From positions 1-64,000 of the forward strand of contig NZ_LJAL01000013.1 in assembly GCF_001419985.1 (NCBI RefSeq): a stretch of DNA of 64,000 nucleotides, in the 5' to 3' direction. This document shows positions 26,558 through 33,880 of this stretch, in pieces. Positions within the stretch are counted from its first letter, which is position 1; every line of letters begins with the position of its first letter. The notes below the pieces were generated by a model that had not been told where the DNA came from, searched no databases, and saw only the letters and a list, made by a program, of their open reading frames with translations. Made by a program: the position numbers and the translations under genes. Source of the stretch: Loktanella sp. 5RATIMAR09 (GTDB taxonomy: Bacteria; Pseudomonadota; Alphaproteobacteria; Rhodobacterales; Rhodobacteraceae).

Positions 26558-27192
26558 CAGTACACCTCTCGAAATTGGCTAAGAACAAACGCAAATTCGT
26601 CCTGAGGGGACCAGACGAGGGTGAACGCCCCCAATTCAGCGACACGCAGCATGGTTTCACGCGCGCCAATCGTTCGGATGACCGTTTGCGCATCGGTCAT
26701 CGGCTGTGAATAAAGTGTCGTCTGCGCGTCAATCACGGCGAGTGCGACGCTAGGCTCGGTCCCGGCGGGAATACCTGCAGGCAATGTATCCGACGCGCCC
26801 AAGACAAAAGCCTGCGAAAGGATCTCAAGGTTTTGCGTCCGCCAACGGGCAATCTGCTGCTTGCCTTCATTTGCAACAATCGCGGCATTGATACTTTCAA
26901 TCTGGGCGCTTGTTTGTGCCGACGCAGCCTGACGCAGCGCCATGTTTTCGGCCTGACGCTGTTTGAGGTTTTCGAACCTGTCTCGCAAAGCGATGAGTTC
27001 CTCGCCAGTTGGCACCACATCCGGCACGACAGGTTCGACTGTCGGTAACGGCACGACGGGAAGAGCAAGTTCGGGCACCTGAGCCCCCGTCACCACATCA
27101 GGAAGCGTGGTTGTACTTGCATCTGATTGCGCAAATGCAGGCCCGGCACCGACAATAGAAATGACCGTCAAAACTCTGAAACTCTTGATCAA
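26557..27192 (-). CDS. secreted coiled-coil plus SH3-like-tail protein
   Basis: 211 residues from a TTG at 27192, chosen because a GGAGG lies about 7 bases upstream and the reading then begins with a proper signal peptide (IKSFRVLTVISIVGAGPAFA). The longer upstream reading lies inside the preceding gene. After a Pro/Val-rich spacer (about 30-65) there is a coiled coil (ALRDRFENLKQRQAENMALR, about 70-120). A C-terminal domain follows whose end (ARETMLRVAELGAFTLVWSP) is not recognised. It directly precedes the vWA gene with a 1-base overlap, suggesting that the two products work together. Confidence 0.65.
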   Translation of the reverse strand: MIKSFRVLTVISIVGAGPAFAQSDASTTTLPDVVTGAQVPELALPVVPLPTVEPVVPDVVPTGEELIALRDRFENLKQRQAENMALRQAASAQTSAQIESINAAIVANEGKQQIARWRTQNLEILSQAFVLGASDTLPAGIPAGTEPSVALAVIDAQTTLYSQPMTDAQTVIRTIGARETMLRVAELGAFTLVWSPQDEFAFVLSQFREVY

Positions 27193-27776
27193 TTCACACC
27201 TCCAAAAAAATTTACGACTGGAACAAGCAACAAAAGAACCGTTGCTTTCAACGGCTGCACCTGACCGCACTTCACGGCGATCATCGCAGCCAACAGGATG
27301 CCAACCCCAATAACAGTTGAGACAAAAAGGCCGGTTGGAAGCGCCGCGGCGGCGATCGCCATCGCCGCACCTGAGACGTGGGCCAACATCAACCCTGCGA
27401 TCAGCGCAATCACTATCGCAAGCGCCACCCCCGTCCCGACCGGCACCACGAAAACGCCATTCAAACCGAATTGGAGATAAGGTGCACTTGCACCAATCAA
27501 AAAGCCCGCGATACCGGCGAAAACCAAGTCTGACTTCGTGTCTGTTTGGTCAAAGAGCCAGAGCATTGCCGCCCCACCGGCCCAAAGCGTCACCTCCACG
27601 AAGGGGCGCGGTGCGATCATGAAAACAGCAAGCGCGGCACAGCCGCACAGAACCCAGAGGGTCTGCCCCATGCGCTCTTGCATCCACGACCGCCAGAAAA
27701 AGGCGCAAGACAAACCAAAAAGGCCGATACTCAGGCTAGACATATTCAGCCCTCGCCCACCGCTTTGCACGCGCAT
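27189..27776 (-). CDS. polytopic inner-membrane protein of unknown family
   Basis: 195 residues from ATG 27776 (1-base TGATG overlap with the preceding stop; a TTG just before is less likely). Almost entirely hydrophobic: about six to seven TM helices separated by very short loops, with a single longer polar loop near DQTDTKSD (about 77-85). No catalytic or transporter motif recognised. Its position inside the Exb/Tag-like operon suggests a membrane scaffold or channel part. Confidence 0.65.
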   Translation of the reverse strand: MRVQSGGRGLNMSSLSIGLFGLSCAFFWRSWMQERMGQTLWVLCGCAALAVFMIAPRPFVEVTLWAGGAAMLWLFDQTDTKSDLVFAGIAGFLIGASAPYLQFGLNGVFVVPVGTGVALAIVIALIAGLMLAHVSGAAMAIAAAALPTGLFVSTVIGVGILLAAMIAVKCGQVQPLKATVLLLLVPVVNFFGGVN

Positions 27777-28321
27777 CAATCATAGATGTCACCAAAAATC
27801 GCACAGCGATCACCCAGTGCGTCATGCTCGGCCACGAGCGCTTGCGCACGAAAGCCGAGGAAGATCGCTTGTTTGATCGCTTCGGTGGCGTCTTGATCAA
27901 TGTCGAAAATTCTTTGCTGTACCTGCCCCAGCCGCAAAATCATCTGGCTGTTGTTATTCTGTCGCGCGCTCTCGATGTCAGTCAGCACCCGGTGCCGAAA
28001 GAAATACCCGCAGTCCAGCAGTTGGTCGCTTCTGCTATTCAATTCCTTCAGGTTCAACGCCGCAGCTGCCGCGCGGCTATCGTCCAAGCCCTCAGGACAT
28101 TCGTCAGGCGCACGCGATGCGACGTCTTCAAGCCTCGAAAAACCGGCGAACATGGCCTCCAATCGCTCGGAAAACGAAGATACATCTTCACCATAAGCAA
28201 CCGTCGTCGCTTCAAATTCAGAGAGCCTGAGCGTACATTGCTGAGCCGCCGCCGTGATCGGGATGGCCCAGACGACTACGCCCAGAAAGACCCCCATACC
28301 TATTTGAGATATCCGTTTCAT
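27776..28321 (-). CDS. secreted Cys-containing helical protein
   Basis: 181 residues from ATG 28321 (MKRISQIGMGVFLGVV), 4-base overlap with the upstream gene; an earlier ATG would lie inside that gene. Signal peptide to about residue 27 (TAAAQQC). The mature protein has four Cys (QQCTL, DECPEG, LDCGYF, DRCAIF), probably two disulfides, and is helical otherwise. Not recognised. Confidence 0.65.
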   Translation of the reverse strand: MKRISQIGMGVFLGVVVWAIPITAAAQQCTLRLSEFEATTVAYGEDVSSFSERLEAMFAGFSRLEDVASRAPDECPEGLDDSRAAAAALNLKELNSRSDQLLDCGYFFRHRVLTDIESARQNNNSQMILRLGQVQQRIFDIDQDATEAIKQAIFLGFRAQALVAEHDALGDRCAIFGDIYD

Positions 28322-29232
28322 GTGTCGCTCAATGTTGTTGTCAACATACCCATCAGCCCCTGCCGTAGAATTGCGTCGCAATCAGACGCCCCCAAAGACG
28401 CCAAACCCTGTTGATAAACACTGCGGGCGGCGTCTGTTTCGCCCGTCTGACGCAAGATCATGCCGCGTAGCAGTGCACTGCGGCCATTGACCGGCATCGC
28501 CTCCAATGCCCGATTAAGGCGCTGGAACTGCGTGTCCTTTTGGGCCAGCGCGCCGAGCTGGAGCACCGTTTCAAGTGTTCTAACGGCATCTGCTTCGCAC
28601 GATGCGAGATCATCACCGGTGCCCACAGCGGACAAGAGCGCGAGTTGTTCGAGAGCTGACCAGAAGCCGGGATCAATTTCGACAGCGCGCGCCAGCAAAG
28701 CAGTCGCAGCCTGACGGTCTTCAGCCAAAACGGCGGCAAAGAACGCCTCATCAGCGCGGCAGGTGTCCGGCACAACACGGCGCACAGCGTTTTCGAGATG
28801 GCGTTTTGCCTCTGAGGTATTGTCAGACCGAAGCGCTACTTCGACCAAGGCGATGTCGATACGCCAACGGGAAAGATCATCTGGTGCCGTTGCCATTAAT
28901 GCGTCCAGCATGGCAATGCGCTGTTCTGGCTCGGTCGCGATCGTTGCGGCGGCAAATCCGTGCCGCCACGCTTGTGCAACACCCAGCGCCAGCCGGGGGC
29001 GGCGCATCACGCAGGGCGATGCCAGCGCAACGAGACCGGGCTCATTGGCATTTGCTTCGGCCTCTTCTTCCGCCGCGCCGCTTTGAATTTCTGCGATCAT
29101 TTCGGGAATCTTGTCCGACACGGGCGGCGGCGCGCCCTGTTCGAGAGGCAACTCGGTCAAACTCGTCGCCGCCAGAACGAGCACGACTACGCCCAACCCG
29201 AAAAATCGCAGTCTGTCACCAGCTACTGCCAT
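28318..29232 (-). CDS. membrane-anchored helical-repeat (TPR-like) protein
   Basis: 304 residues. One TM helix (about 9-27) near the N-terminus, then an acidic stretch (AAEEEAEANANEP) and TPR-like helical repeats from about 85 to 300 (DALMATAPDDLSRWRIDIA, ALLARAVEIDPGFWSALEQL, GMILRQTGETDAARSVYQQG). Periplasmic repeats would serve as a protein-binding scaffold. Overlaps the second ExbD-like gene by 10 bases and the next gene by 4 bases. Confidence 0.72.
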   Translation of the reverse strand: MAVAGDRLRFFGLGVVVLVLAATSLTELPLEQGAPPPVSDKIPEMIAEIQSGAAEEEAEANANEPGLVALASPCVMRRPRLALGVAQAWRHGFAAATIATEPEQRIAMLDALMATAPDDLSRWRIDIALVEVALRSDNTSEAKRHLENAVRRVVPDTCRADEAFFAAVLAEDRQAATALLARAVEIDPGFWSALEQLALLSAVGTGDDLASCEADAVRTLETVLQLGALAQKDTQFQRLNRALEAMPVNGRSALLRGMILRQTGETDAARSVYQQGLASLGASDCDAILRQGLMGMLTTTLSDT

Positions 29233-29888
29233 TGCCGCGCCCTCGTCTCAAAATTGTCAACACGACGAGACAGGACAAGGGGAGTCTGCATCACAATCGG
29301 CACCCATCGCATAGGCACCTGATCTCTGCGCAAATTCCAATAAATGCTCGAAAAAGCCTCTGTACCCCCAGCCGTGACGACAAAGCTGGGCACGATCCCA
29401 CCTTGTTCAAACCTTTGCCGGATGTCGTCGCTGGCAATTGCCGCGTCATGCAGTGTGGCGAGTGAAATTGCCGACCCGGTAATGGCCGTCCAATCAAGGT
29501 TAATTTGAAGCCGATGGTCATTCAGATCGCGATAGTTGCGGCGATCAATGATCAGTGTCGCCTCACCTTGCGCCGTGCGCGCCACTGGCGAACCACCGGA
29601 CAGACCGGTCGCAAAACCGTCCAGATCAAGGAGTGTCAGCCCGCGCTCTGTCACAATCCAGTAAATGCTTTGCGGCGGTACTTCCACATCAAGTGGCGAC
29701 GGATAAAACAACTCAGGCCTATCGCTGGAACGCACTTCACCTAGCGGTGCTGGCGGCGCCGCAACCGTTAGCACCAACATGGTGGCAAGGATCAAAACGG
29801 CGAGGGCATTTGCGGCAACATCGAGCATGCCGACATCCGAGTCAGGATAGCTGACCGCTCTTTTCTTACTGAAACCCAAACCGATCAT
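29223..29888 (-). CDS. ExbD/TolR-like membrane protein (second copy)
   Basis: 221 residues. A single TM (about 24-44, AANALAVLILATMLVLTVA) preceded by Asp23 (GMLDVA), the position of the essential proton-carrying Asp of ExbD/TolR/MotB. Then comes a periplasmic domain of about 175 residues with two alpha/beta segments (GEATLIIDRRNYRDL, GIVPSFVVTAGG). There is no peptidoglycan-binding OmpA-like motif. Overlaps the first ExbD-like gene by 4 bases. Likely one of two different rod subunits of the putative proton-driven motor encoded here. Confidence 0.72.
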   Translation of the reverse strand: MIGLGFSKKRAVSYPDSDVGMLDVAANALAVLILATMLVLTVAAPPAPLGEVRSSDRPELFYPSPLDVEVPPQSIYWIVTERGLTLLDLDGFATGLSGGSPVARTAQGEATLIIDRRNYRDLNDHRLQINLDWTAITGSAISLATLHDAAIASDDIRQRFEQGGIVPSFVVTAGGTEAFSSIYWNLRRDQVPMRWVPIVMQTPLVLSRRVDNFETRARQWQ

Positions 29889-30364
29889 GGCATGTCACCC
29901 AGCAAGAACCGGGCACGTATCGCATCAGCGCCATTGTCATCTTGGCCGAGCGGTGAAAACTCGAACAAAGTAAGCGGCGACGCGTCTGTCGCAGGGCGGT
30001 CCGACAGGTCTTCTTCGATCTCACGCAGTTGGGCGGCGACACTGGGCCCCTCATCTTGCACCAGACAATCACCGGCCAATGCAACCAAGACACGACCGCC
30101 ACCCGCCAATTCCTGCATTAAACGGCCATTTCCGAGATCTTCGTCGCCGAGAACGGTCGCTTGATCCGTGTTGCGTCCATTATATGTCAGCGCACGACCC
30201 GCATCGCAGATCACCAAGTGATCATAAGGCGCGGGCTGCAGAGCCTGTGGCGGTTCCAGATCCTGCAGTGCAAAAACAATCACAAAGATACCAATTGTCG
30301 CGCAAAGCAAATCGACCAGCGCCGTATACTGCGCCCCGTGACTTATGGACCTTGAAACCTTCAC
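29885..30364 (-). CDS. ExbD/TolR-like membrane protein (first copy)
   Basis: 159 residues from a GTG at 30364, 3 bases after the ExbB-like stop. A single TM (about 16-36: ALVDLLCATIGIFVIVFALQ) begins with Asp18, matching the proton-accepting Asp of ExbD/TolR (VD.LL..). The periplasmic part of about 120 residues has a strand-rich half (HLVICDAGRALTYNG, RVLVALAGDCLV) and an acidic helical end. It differs clearly from the neighbouring ExbD-like protein, so the pair is heteromeric rather than a recent duplication. Confidence 0.72.
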   Translation of the reverse strand: MKVSRSISHGAQYTALVDLLCATIGIFVIVFALQDLEPPQALQPAPYDHLVICDAGRALTYNGRNTDQATVLGDEDLGNGRLMQELAGGGRVLVALAGDCLVQDEGPSVAAQLREIEEDLSDRPATDASPLTLFEFSPLGQDDNGADAIRARFLLGDMP

Positions 30365-30367
30365 CCC

Positions 30368-31012
30368 TTATTCATCCGGCCTTGCACCGAACCTGCCAGC
30401 AAGAGCCACATCACGGGCCGCGTCTGACTTGAGCGACACAATGGTCGCGAGGGCCATTACAGGGATTACAAGCACGAGACCTGCAAATGTTGTGTCAAAT
30501 GCGAATTGCAGCGCCGCGAGCACAGAGGCGAGTGCCTCGTCGCGATTGCTATCGGAGAATACGCTACCAAGGCCGCCGATCGCATCGGAAATGCCAATGA
30601 CAGTTCCAATGAACCCCAGCAACGGAAGGGCCCAAATCGCATAAGACAGCGGCGCCATACGAATTGATGCCAGATGGTCCCAGCGTTCGGTGAAAAGTCC
30701 CGCTTCAACAGCTGCATCCTGGGCCACAATGATGCGTGGCGATGGACCCGCATGTCCTGCAATCCGCGACATGAAACCGGCGCCTGACGATTGAAAAGCC
30801 CAGAGTTGCAGAAGGCCGAAAAAGAACGCCCAAAGCCCGACGATCCCGATCAGGATGACAAACGGATTACCAAAGAGACGTTGTCCCATATTCAGGACCG
30901 TAGTCTCGTCCGGCACAGGCACCACCCAGCCGCATGCCGCGATTGCACCCACCGCAAGAAGACCGGACAAGACCAGAGGCATGACCAGCAGGGCCGAGGG
31001 AAAATCTTTCAT
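30368..31012 (-). CDS. MotA/TolQ/ExbB proton-channel family protein
   Basis: 214 residues with four hydrophobic segments (about 8-30, 50-73, 122-147, 170-195). The third contains PLLGFIGTVIGISDAIGGL, the conserved GTV.G pore helix of the family, and the fourth has AFDTTFAGLVLVIP with the conserved polar residues (Thr-Thr) of the second pore helix. These proteins form the five-fold stator around ExbD/TolR/MotB subunits and use the proton motive force. With two ExbD-like genes directly downstream it forms a complete putative motor set. No TonB, TolA or flagellar gene is nearby. Confidence 0.85.
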   Translation of the reverse strand: MKDFPSALLVMPLVLSGLLAVGAIAACGWVVPVPDETTVLNMGQRLFGNPFVILIGIVGLWAFFFGLLQLWAFQSSGAGFMSRIAGHAGPSPRIIVAQDAAVEAGLFTERWDHLASIRMAPLSYAIWALPLLGFIGTVIGISDAIGGLGSVFSDSNRDEALASVLAALQFAFDTTFAGLVLVIPVMALATIVSLKSDAARDVALAGRFGARPDE

Positions 31013-31017
31013 CGTGT

Positions 31018-31407
31018 TTACTCTTCAATTTCATTTTGAGCAGAGGCACGCAGGACCGCTATTTGACTGCGCAGGGTGGTAATCGTTGCGGCGATGCTGT
31101 CCCGTTCCGCCTCCAGATTGGTCAAGGTCAGGTTCATCTGATCAATAATGCTGTTGAAGTGGGCTGCGCGATCATCCTGCTCCGACTGAACAGCGGCGTC
31201 TTTTTGGACATAGAGCGCATCCAATTTCACCTCTTGTTCTGCGATCAGCTGGTCAAGTGTCGCAACCTGCGTCTCAGCCGACATCACGACCGCTTCGACA
31301 GCAGACAAATCAATCCCTGACTGTGGCTGTGCGTCGTGCTGTTCACCGGCAGCAAATGAGCCAGCGAACACCACAACTGCACCAATGGCCAGCGCAACTC
31401 GCATCAT
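31018..31407 (-). CDS. short secreted coiled-coil protein
   Basis: 129 residues with signal peptide (to about 20, SFAAGEQ). The rest is one long coiled coil (about 40-125: LDQLIAEQEVKLDALYVQ, NLEAERDSIAATITTLRSQ), with no domain after it. The ATG directly follows the stop of the preceding gene. It lies just upstream of the proton-channel gene by 5 bases and may be a periplasmic spacer or partner of the motor. Confidence 0.65.
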   Translation of the reverse strand: MMRVALAIGAVVVFAGSFAAGEQHDAQPQSGIDLSAVEAVVMSAETQVATLDQLIAEQEVKLDALYVQKDAAVQSEQDDRAAHFNSIIDQMNLTLTNLEAERDSIAATITTLRSQIAVLRASAQNEIEE

Positions 31408-32025
31408 TTACTCAGTCGCGAGGTTCGATGGTTCGGCCACGATACCGGCCTGGCTGACGATTGAGGACATTTGGTCGTTCATCTGACCAAGCTCATCCGA
31501 AATCGCGCGCATCGTCGCAAGTGCCTGATCGGCCAGATTGGCCTCGTAGTAAGCGATCACGACTTCACGCTGTGCTTCGATCTGGTCGATAAGCGCTTGC
31601 GATTCCCCAGACTGCTCCAGAATTTGCTGTCGCAGTGTCAGCGCATCGTCTATCCGTGCCTGCCATGTATCAGCAATCGGTGCCAAGGCCGCGTTGTCTA
31701 CAGCGCGCGACCGCAGATCATCGCGGCGCTCGCCCCAGATTTCCAGCATGGCATTGATATCCGACCAGACTTCGCTGTCGCGCCCGAGATCCGCCTGCAT
31801 CTGGCGGGCAGCATCAAGCATTTCATTCAGGGCCTCCGCAGCCGCATCGCCATCAGTTGATGCAGCAATGACTTCGCCCAAAGTGGCAACACGATCAGAC
31901 AAGCCCGTCGCGATCGTGGTCACGCTTTCCACAAGCTCGACCATGTCGGGCTCCTCGGTTTGTGCAAAAACAGGCGTAGCAGTAGCAAGCAGCGCGACAA
32001 GTGCTGAGCGGCAGACAATGTTCAT
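31408..32025 (-). CDS. secreted helical protein, paralogue of the 32054 product
   Basis: 205 residues, signal peptide to about 21 (TPVFAQ). All helical with long heptad-like stretches (DAARQMQADLGRDSEVW, LRQQILEQSGESQALIDQI). It ends in PSNLATE. The neighbouring 32054-32710 product has the same size, layout and C-terminal LATE, so the two look like diverged tandem paralogues. Function unknown; the periplasmic location is inferred from the signal peptide. Confidence 0.68.
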   Translation of the reverse strand: MNIVCRSALVALLATATPVFAQTEEPDMVELVESVTTIATGLSDRVATLGEVIAASTDGDAAAEALNEMLDAARQMQADLGRDSEVWSDINAMLEIWGERRDDLRSRAVDNAALAPIADTWQARIDDALTLRQQILEQSGESQALIDQIEAQREVVIAYYEANLADQALATMRAISDELGQMNDQMSSIVSQAGIVAEPSNLATE

Positions 32026-32053
32026 GGGATAGTCCTTTCAAAGACAGAAATAG

Positions 32054-32710
32054 TTATTCAGTGGCAAGGCTTGCCTCGGTCGGCACAGCGACAACGTTTG
32101 CGGATATTTCGGACAGGACACTTGCCATCTGTTCCAAACCGTTGGTCAGAGAACTAAGATCGCTTACAAAAAGCTCGACCGCGTCGACCGCACCGTTGGC
32201 CATCAATTCGGCACGCAAAACGGCATGATCCGCGAGCAAAGACGTCAAGGTTCCCTCTGCGGCCTGGATCTGGACGGTCTGTTCGTCAATGGACGCCAGC
32301 GCATTGGTCAGCGCAGCGATCCGCGCATCGCGCGACGGGCTTGCGGGGTCGCGCTCGTTCTTGCGCAACAGCACCAGAACGTTCGACCGAGCATCATCAA
32401 GCGCGCTCATGAAAGGCGAGGTTATTTTGATCTTGTCGATCACCTCACGGGTTTCCGCCTCGATTGCGTCCAAAATTGCAAAGGCCTGATCAGTCTGCTC
32501 ACTGCCCGAAAAATTCGCCAAATTGTCCATCGACGACATGGTTTGATCGACCGACATTTGTACGCGTGCCGAAATACCACTGAGATCAGCGCCCAATTCC
32601 TGCAACTGCTCCTGGCGCGCAAAGCCATCTTGCGCAAACACAGGCGATGTCGCGACAGACATTGTTGCCAAAAGGGCGACAATGAAACTGTTTCGGTTTC
32701 TAAACTTCAT
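32054..32710 (-). CDS. secreted helical protein, paralogue of the 31408 product
   Basis: 218 residues from ATG 32710 (overlaps the preceding stop as TGATG, GGAGG 7 bases upstream; a TTG one codon earlier is less likely). Signal peptide to about 26 (SPVFAQD). Helical, coiled-coil rich (FAILDAIEAETREVIDKI, IASLDEQ-like ASIDEQTVQIQAAEGTL) and ending in EASLATE. Pairs with the next gene as a diverged duplicate, 28 bases apart. Confidence 0.68.
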   Translation of the reverse strand: MKFRNRNSFIVALLATMSVATSPVFAQDGFARQEQLQELGADLSGISARVQMSVDQTMSSMDNLANFSGSEQTDQAFAILDAIEAETREVIDKIKITSPFMSALDDARSNVLVLLRKNERDPASPSRDARIAALTNALASIDEQTVQIQAAEGTLTSLLADHAVLRAELMANGAVDAVELFVSDLSSLTNGLEQMASVLSEISANVVAVPTEASLATE

Positions 32711-33495
32711 CAATAACCTCCAAGAAGTTCACAGCGGCGCAGAAACCCGTCGGTCGCAGCCTCAAGCCGGCCTCGCCGCTGATCGTAAAAAACAAAATTG
32801 CTGACAGCCTCAGTGACTTCGGCATCAGAGGTCGCCCAACGCCGAAGAATCCCACCGACTGCCAAACGGTCCGCCCCTGCATTCGGATCGTTGCTTTCGG
32901 CAAGCGCAGACATGCGTTCATTCAGTTCCTGCAGACCAACCTGCGCGCAAACCGAAAAGGATTCAGCCTCCTGAACAACACCCACAAGTTCCATCCGAGA
33001 CAGGTCGCTTCTGAAGTCTTCCGCTGCCGCTATGAAATCAGGCGGGCACTCTAGTAAGTCCTGATCAATCTCATAAGCGCGGTTTTGATCTTCCAGTACG
33101 GCAAATCTCTCTGTCATCTCTAATGCATCGATTTCAATGGCGCGCGCACGCGCGGTCAGCGCCTGCGCTTGTTCACCAATATCGGCAAGGCGCGTCGGAC
33201 ATGCCTGATCTCTAAGGATCGGCCTGAAGGTCATGCCACCGACCGTCTGATTTGCATCTTGATCAACCCCTGTGTCACCCACCCCGCCGGGCGGCGGAGT
33301 AGTGACGATGGAAGGCGGGGGTGTCGTCGGGCTGATGGCGACTGTATCCGCCTGAGAAGAACTGACGCCTGCGGAATCCTCTAACGCAGACAATGCCGCT
33401 TCGATTTCCTCAATTGAAACCTGCGCAGCAGCGGGCGAAGCTCCGACAAAGAGGACCAGCGTTAAAATAGAAATGCAACTTCTGGTGCCGTTCAC
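32710..33495 (-). CDS. secreted protein, first gene of the Tag/Exb-like operon
   Basis: 261 residues if started at the GTG at 33495, which gives a compact signal peptide (NGTRSCISILTLVLFVGASP). ATGs further upstream (33666, 33573) would place 30-57 basic residues before it. A Pro/Thr linker (TTPPPSIVTTPPPGG, about 65-85) separates an N-terminal coiled segment from a helical Cys-containing domain (ACPTRL, LECPPD, FSVCAQ, LRRCEL: four Cys). Family not recognised. It heads the long minus-strand run, so the operon promoter lies in 33496 to about 33700. Confidence 0.6.
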   Translation of the reverse strand: MNGTRSCISILTLVLFVGASPAAAQVSIEEIEAALSALEDSAGVSSSQADTVAISPTTPPPSIVTTPPPGGVGDTGVDQDANQTVGGMTFRPILRDQACPTRLADIGEQAQALTARARAIEIDALEMTERFAVLEDQNRAYEIDQDLLECPPDFIAAAEDFRSDLSRMELVGVVQEAESFSVCAQVGLQELNERMSALAESNDPNAGADRLAVGGILRRWATSDAEVTEAVSNFVFYDQRRGRLEAATDGFLRRCELLGGY

Positions 33496-33880
33496 GTCCC
33501 GATTTACTCGACCGCAAACATTTGATTCTACCTCAAGGCTTGGACGCCGCAGGCGTTTTCGCGACAATCTGGCCATGTCGGAATGTTGCCAACCATTGCT
33601 ATTGAACACCCCTAACACCTCGTCGTTTACGCGCCTGCTCGATGCATGGCTAACGCCTTTGCGCAAGAATGTGCCCGGACCTGAGTCCGGTGGATTTCAT
33701 GTTTTGGGAAATGCCTTGATCAGGCAGGCTCTGAATAGCGGATCAGACACGGTAATTTCCGATCCCGTAGATCGCCGCGCACGCAGGTCGACCATTTGAC
33801 TTGATGGTGGACAAATTACATCTATTCATGGCTTGTAACCCAGTAATGCACAGCTGAGACGATGTTGAAAAAACCTATGG
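33496..33880. promoter_or_regulatory. divergent intergenic region between the envelope operon and its LuxR-type neighbour
   Basis: About 385 bases carrying the start regions of both transcription units. I see no clear palindrome or -35/-10 pair that I would defend. A nine-codon open frame (ATG 33877, MGVFFPDLA, stop at 33904-33906) overlaps the regulator start in another frame. Confidence 0.4.

Noticed and set aside
29885-31012. Zorya-type (ZorA-ZorB) antiphage system
   Set aside because: A MotA-like and MotB-like pair is present, but there is no ZorC/ZorD/ZorE-like gene, the ExbD-like proteins lack a peptidoglycan-binding domain, and all neighbours are exported proteins.
16945-33495. A type VI secretion gene cluster
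   Set aside because: Only Tag-type accessory genes are recognisable; no TssB/C, TssM, TssK, ClpV, Hcp or VgrG-like gene is in the window.
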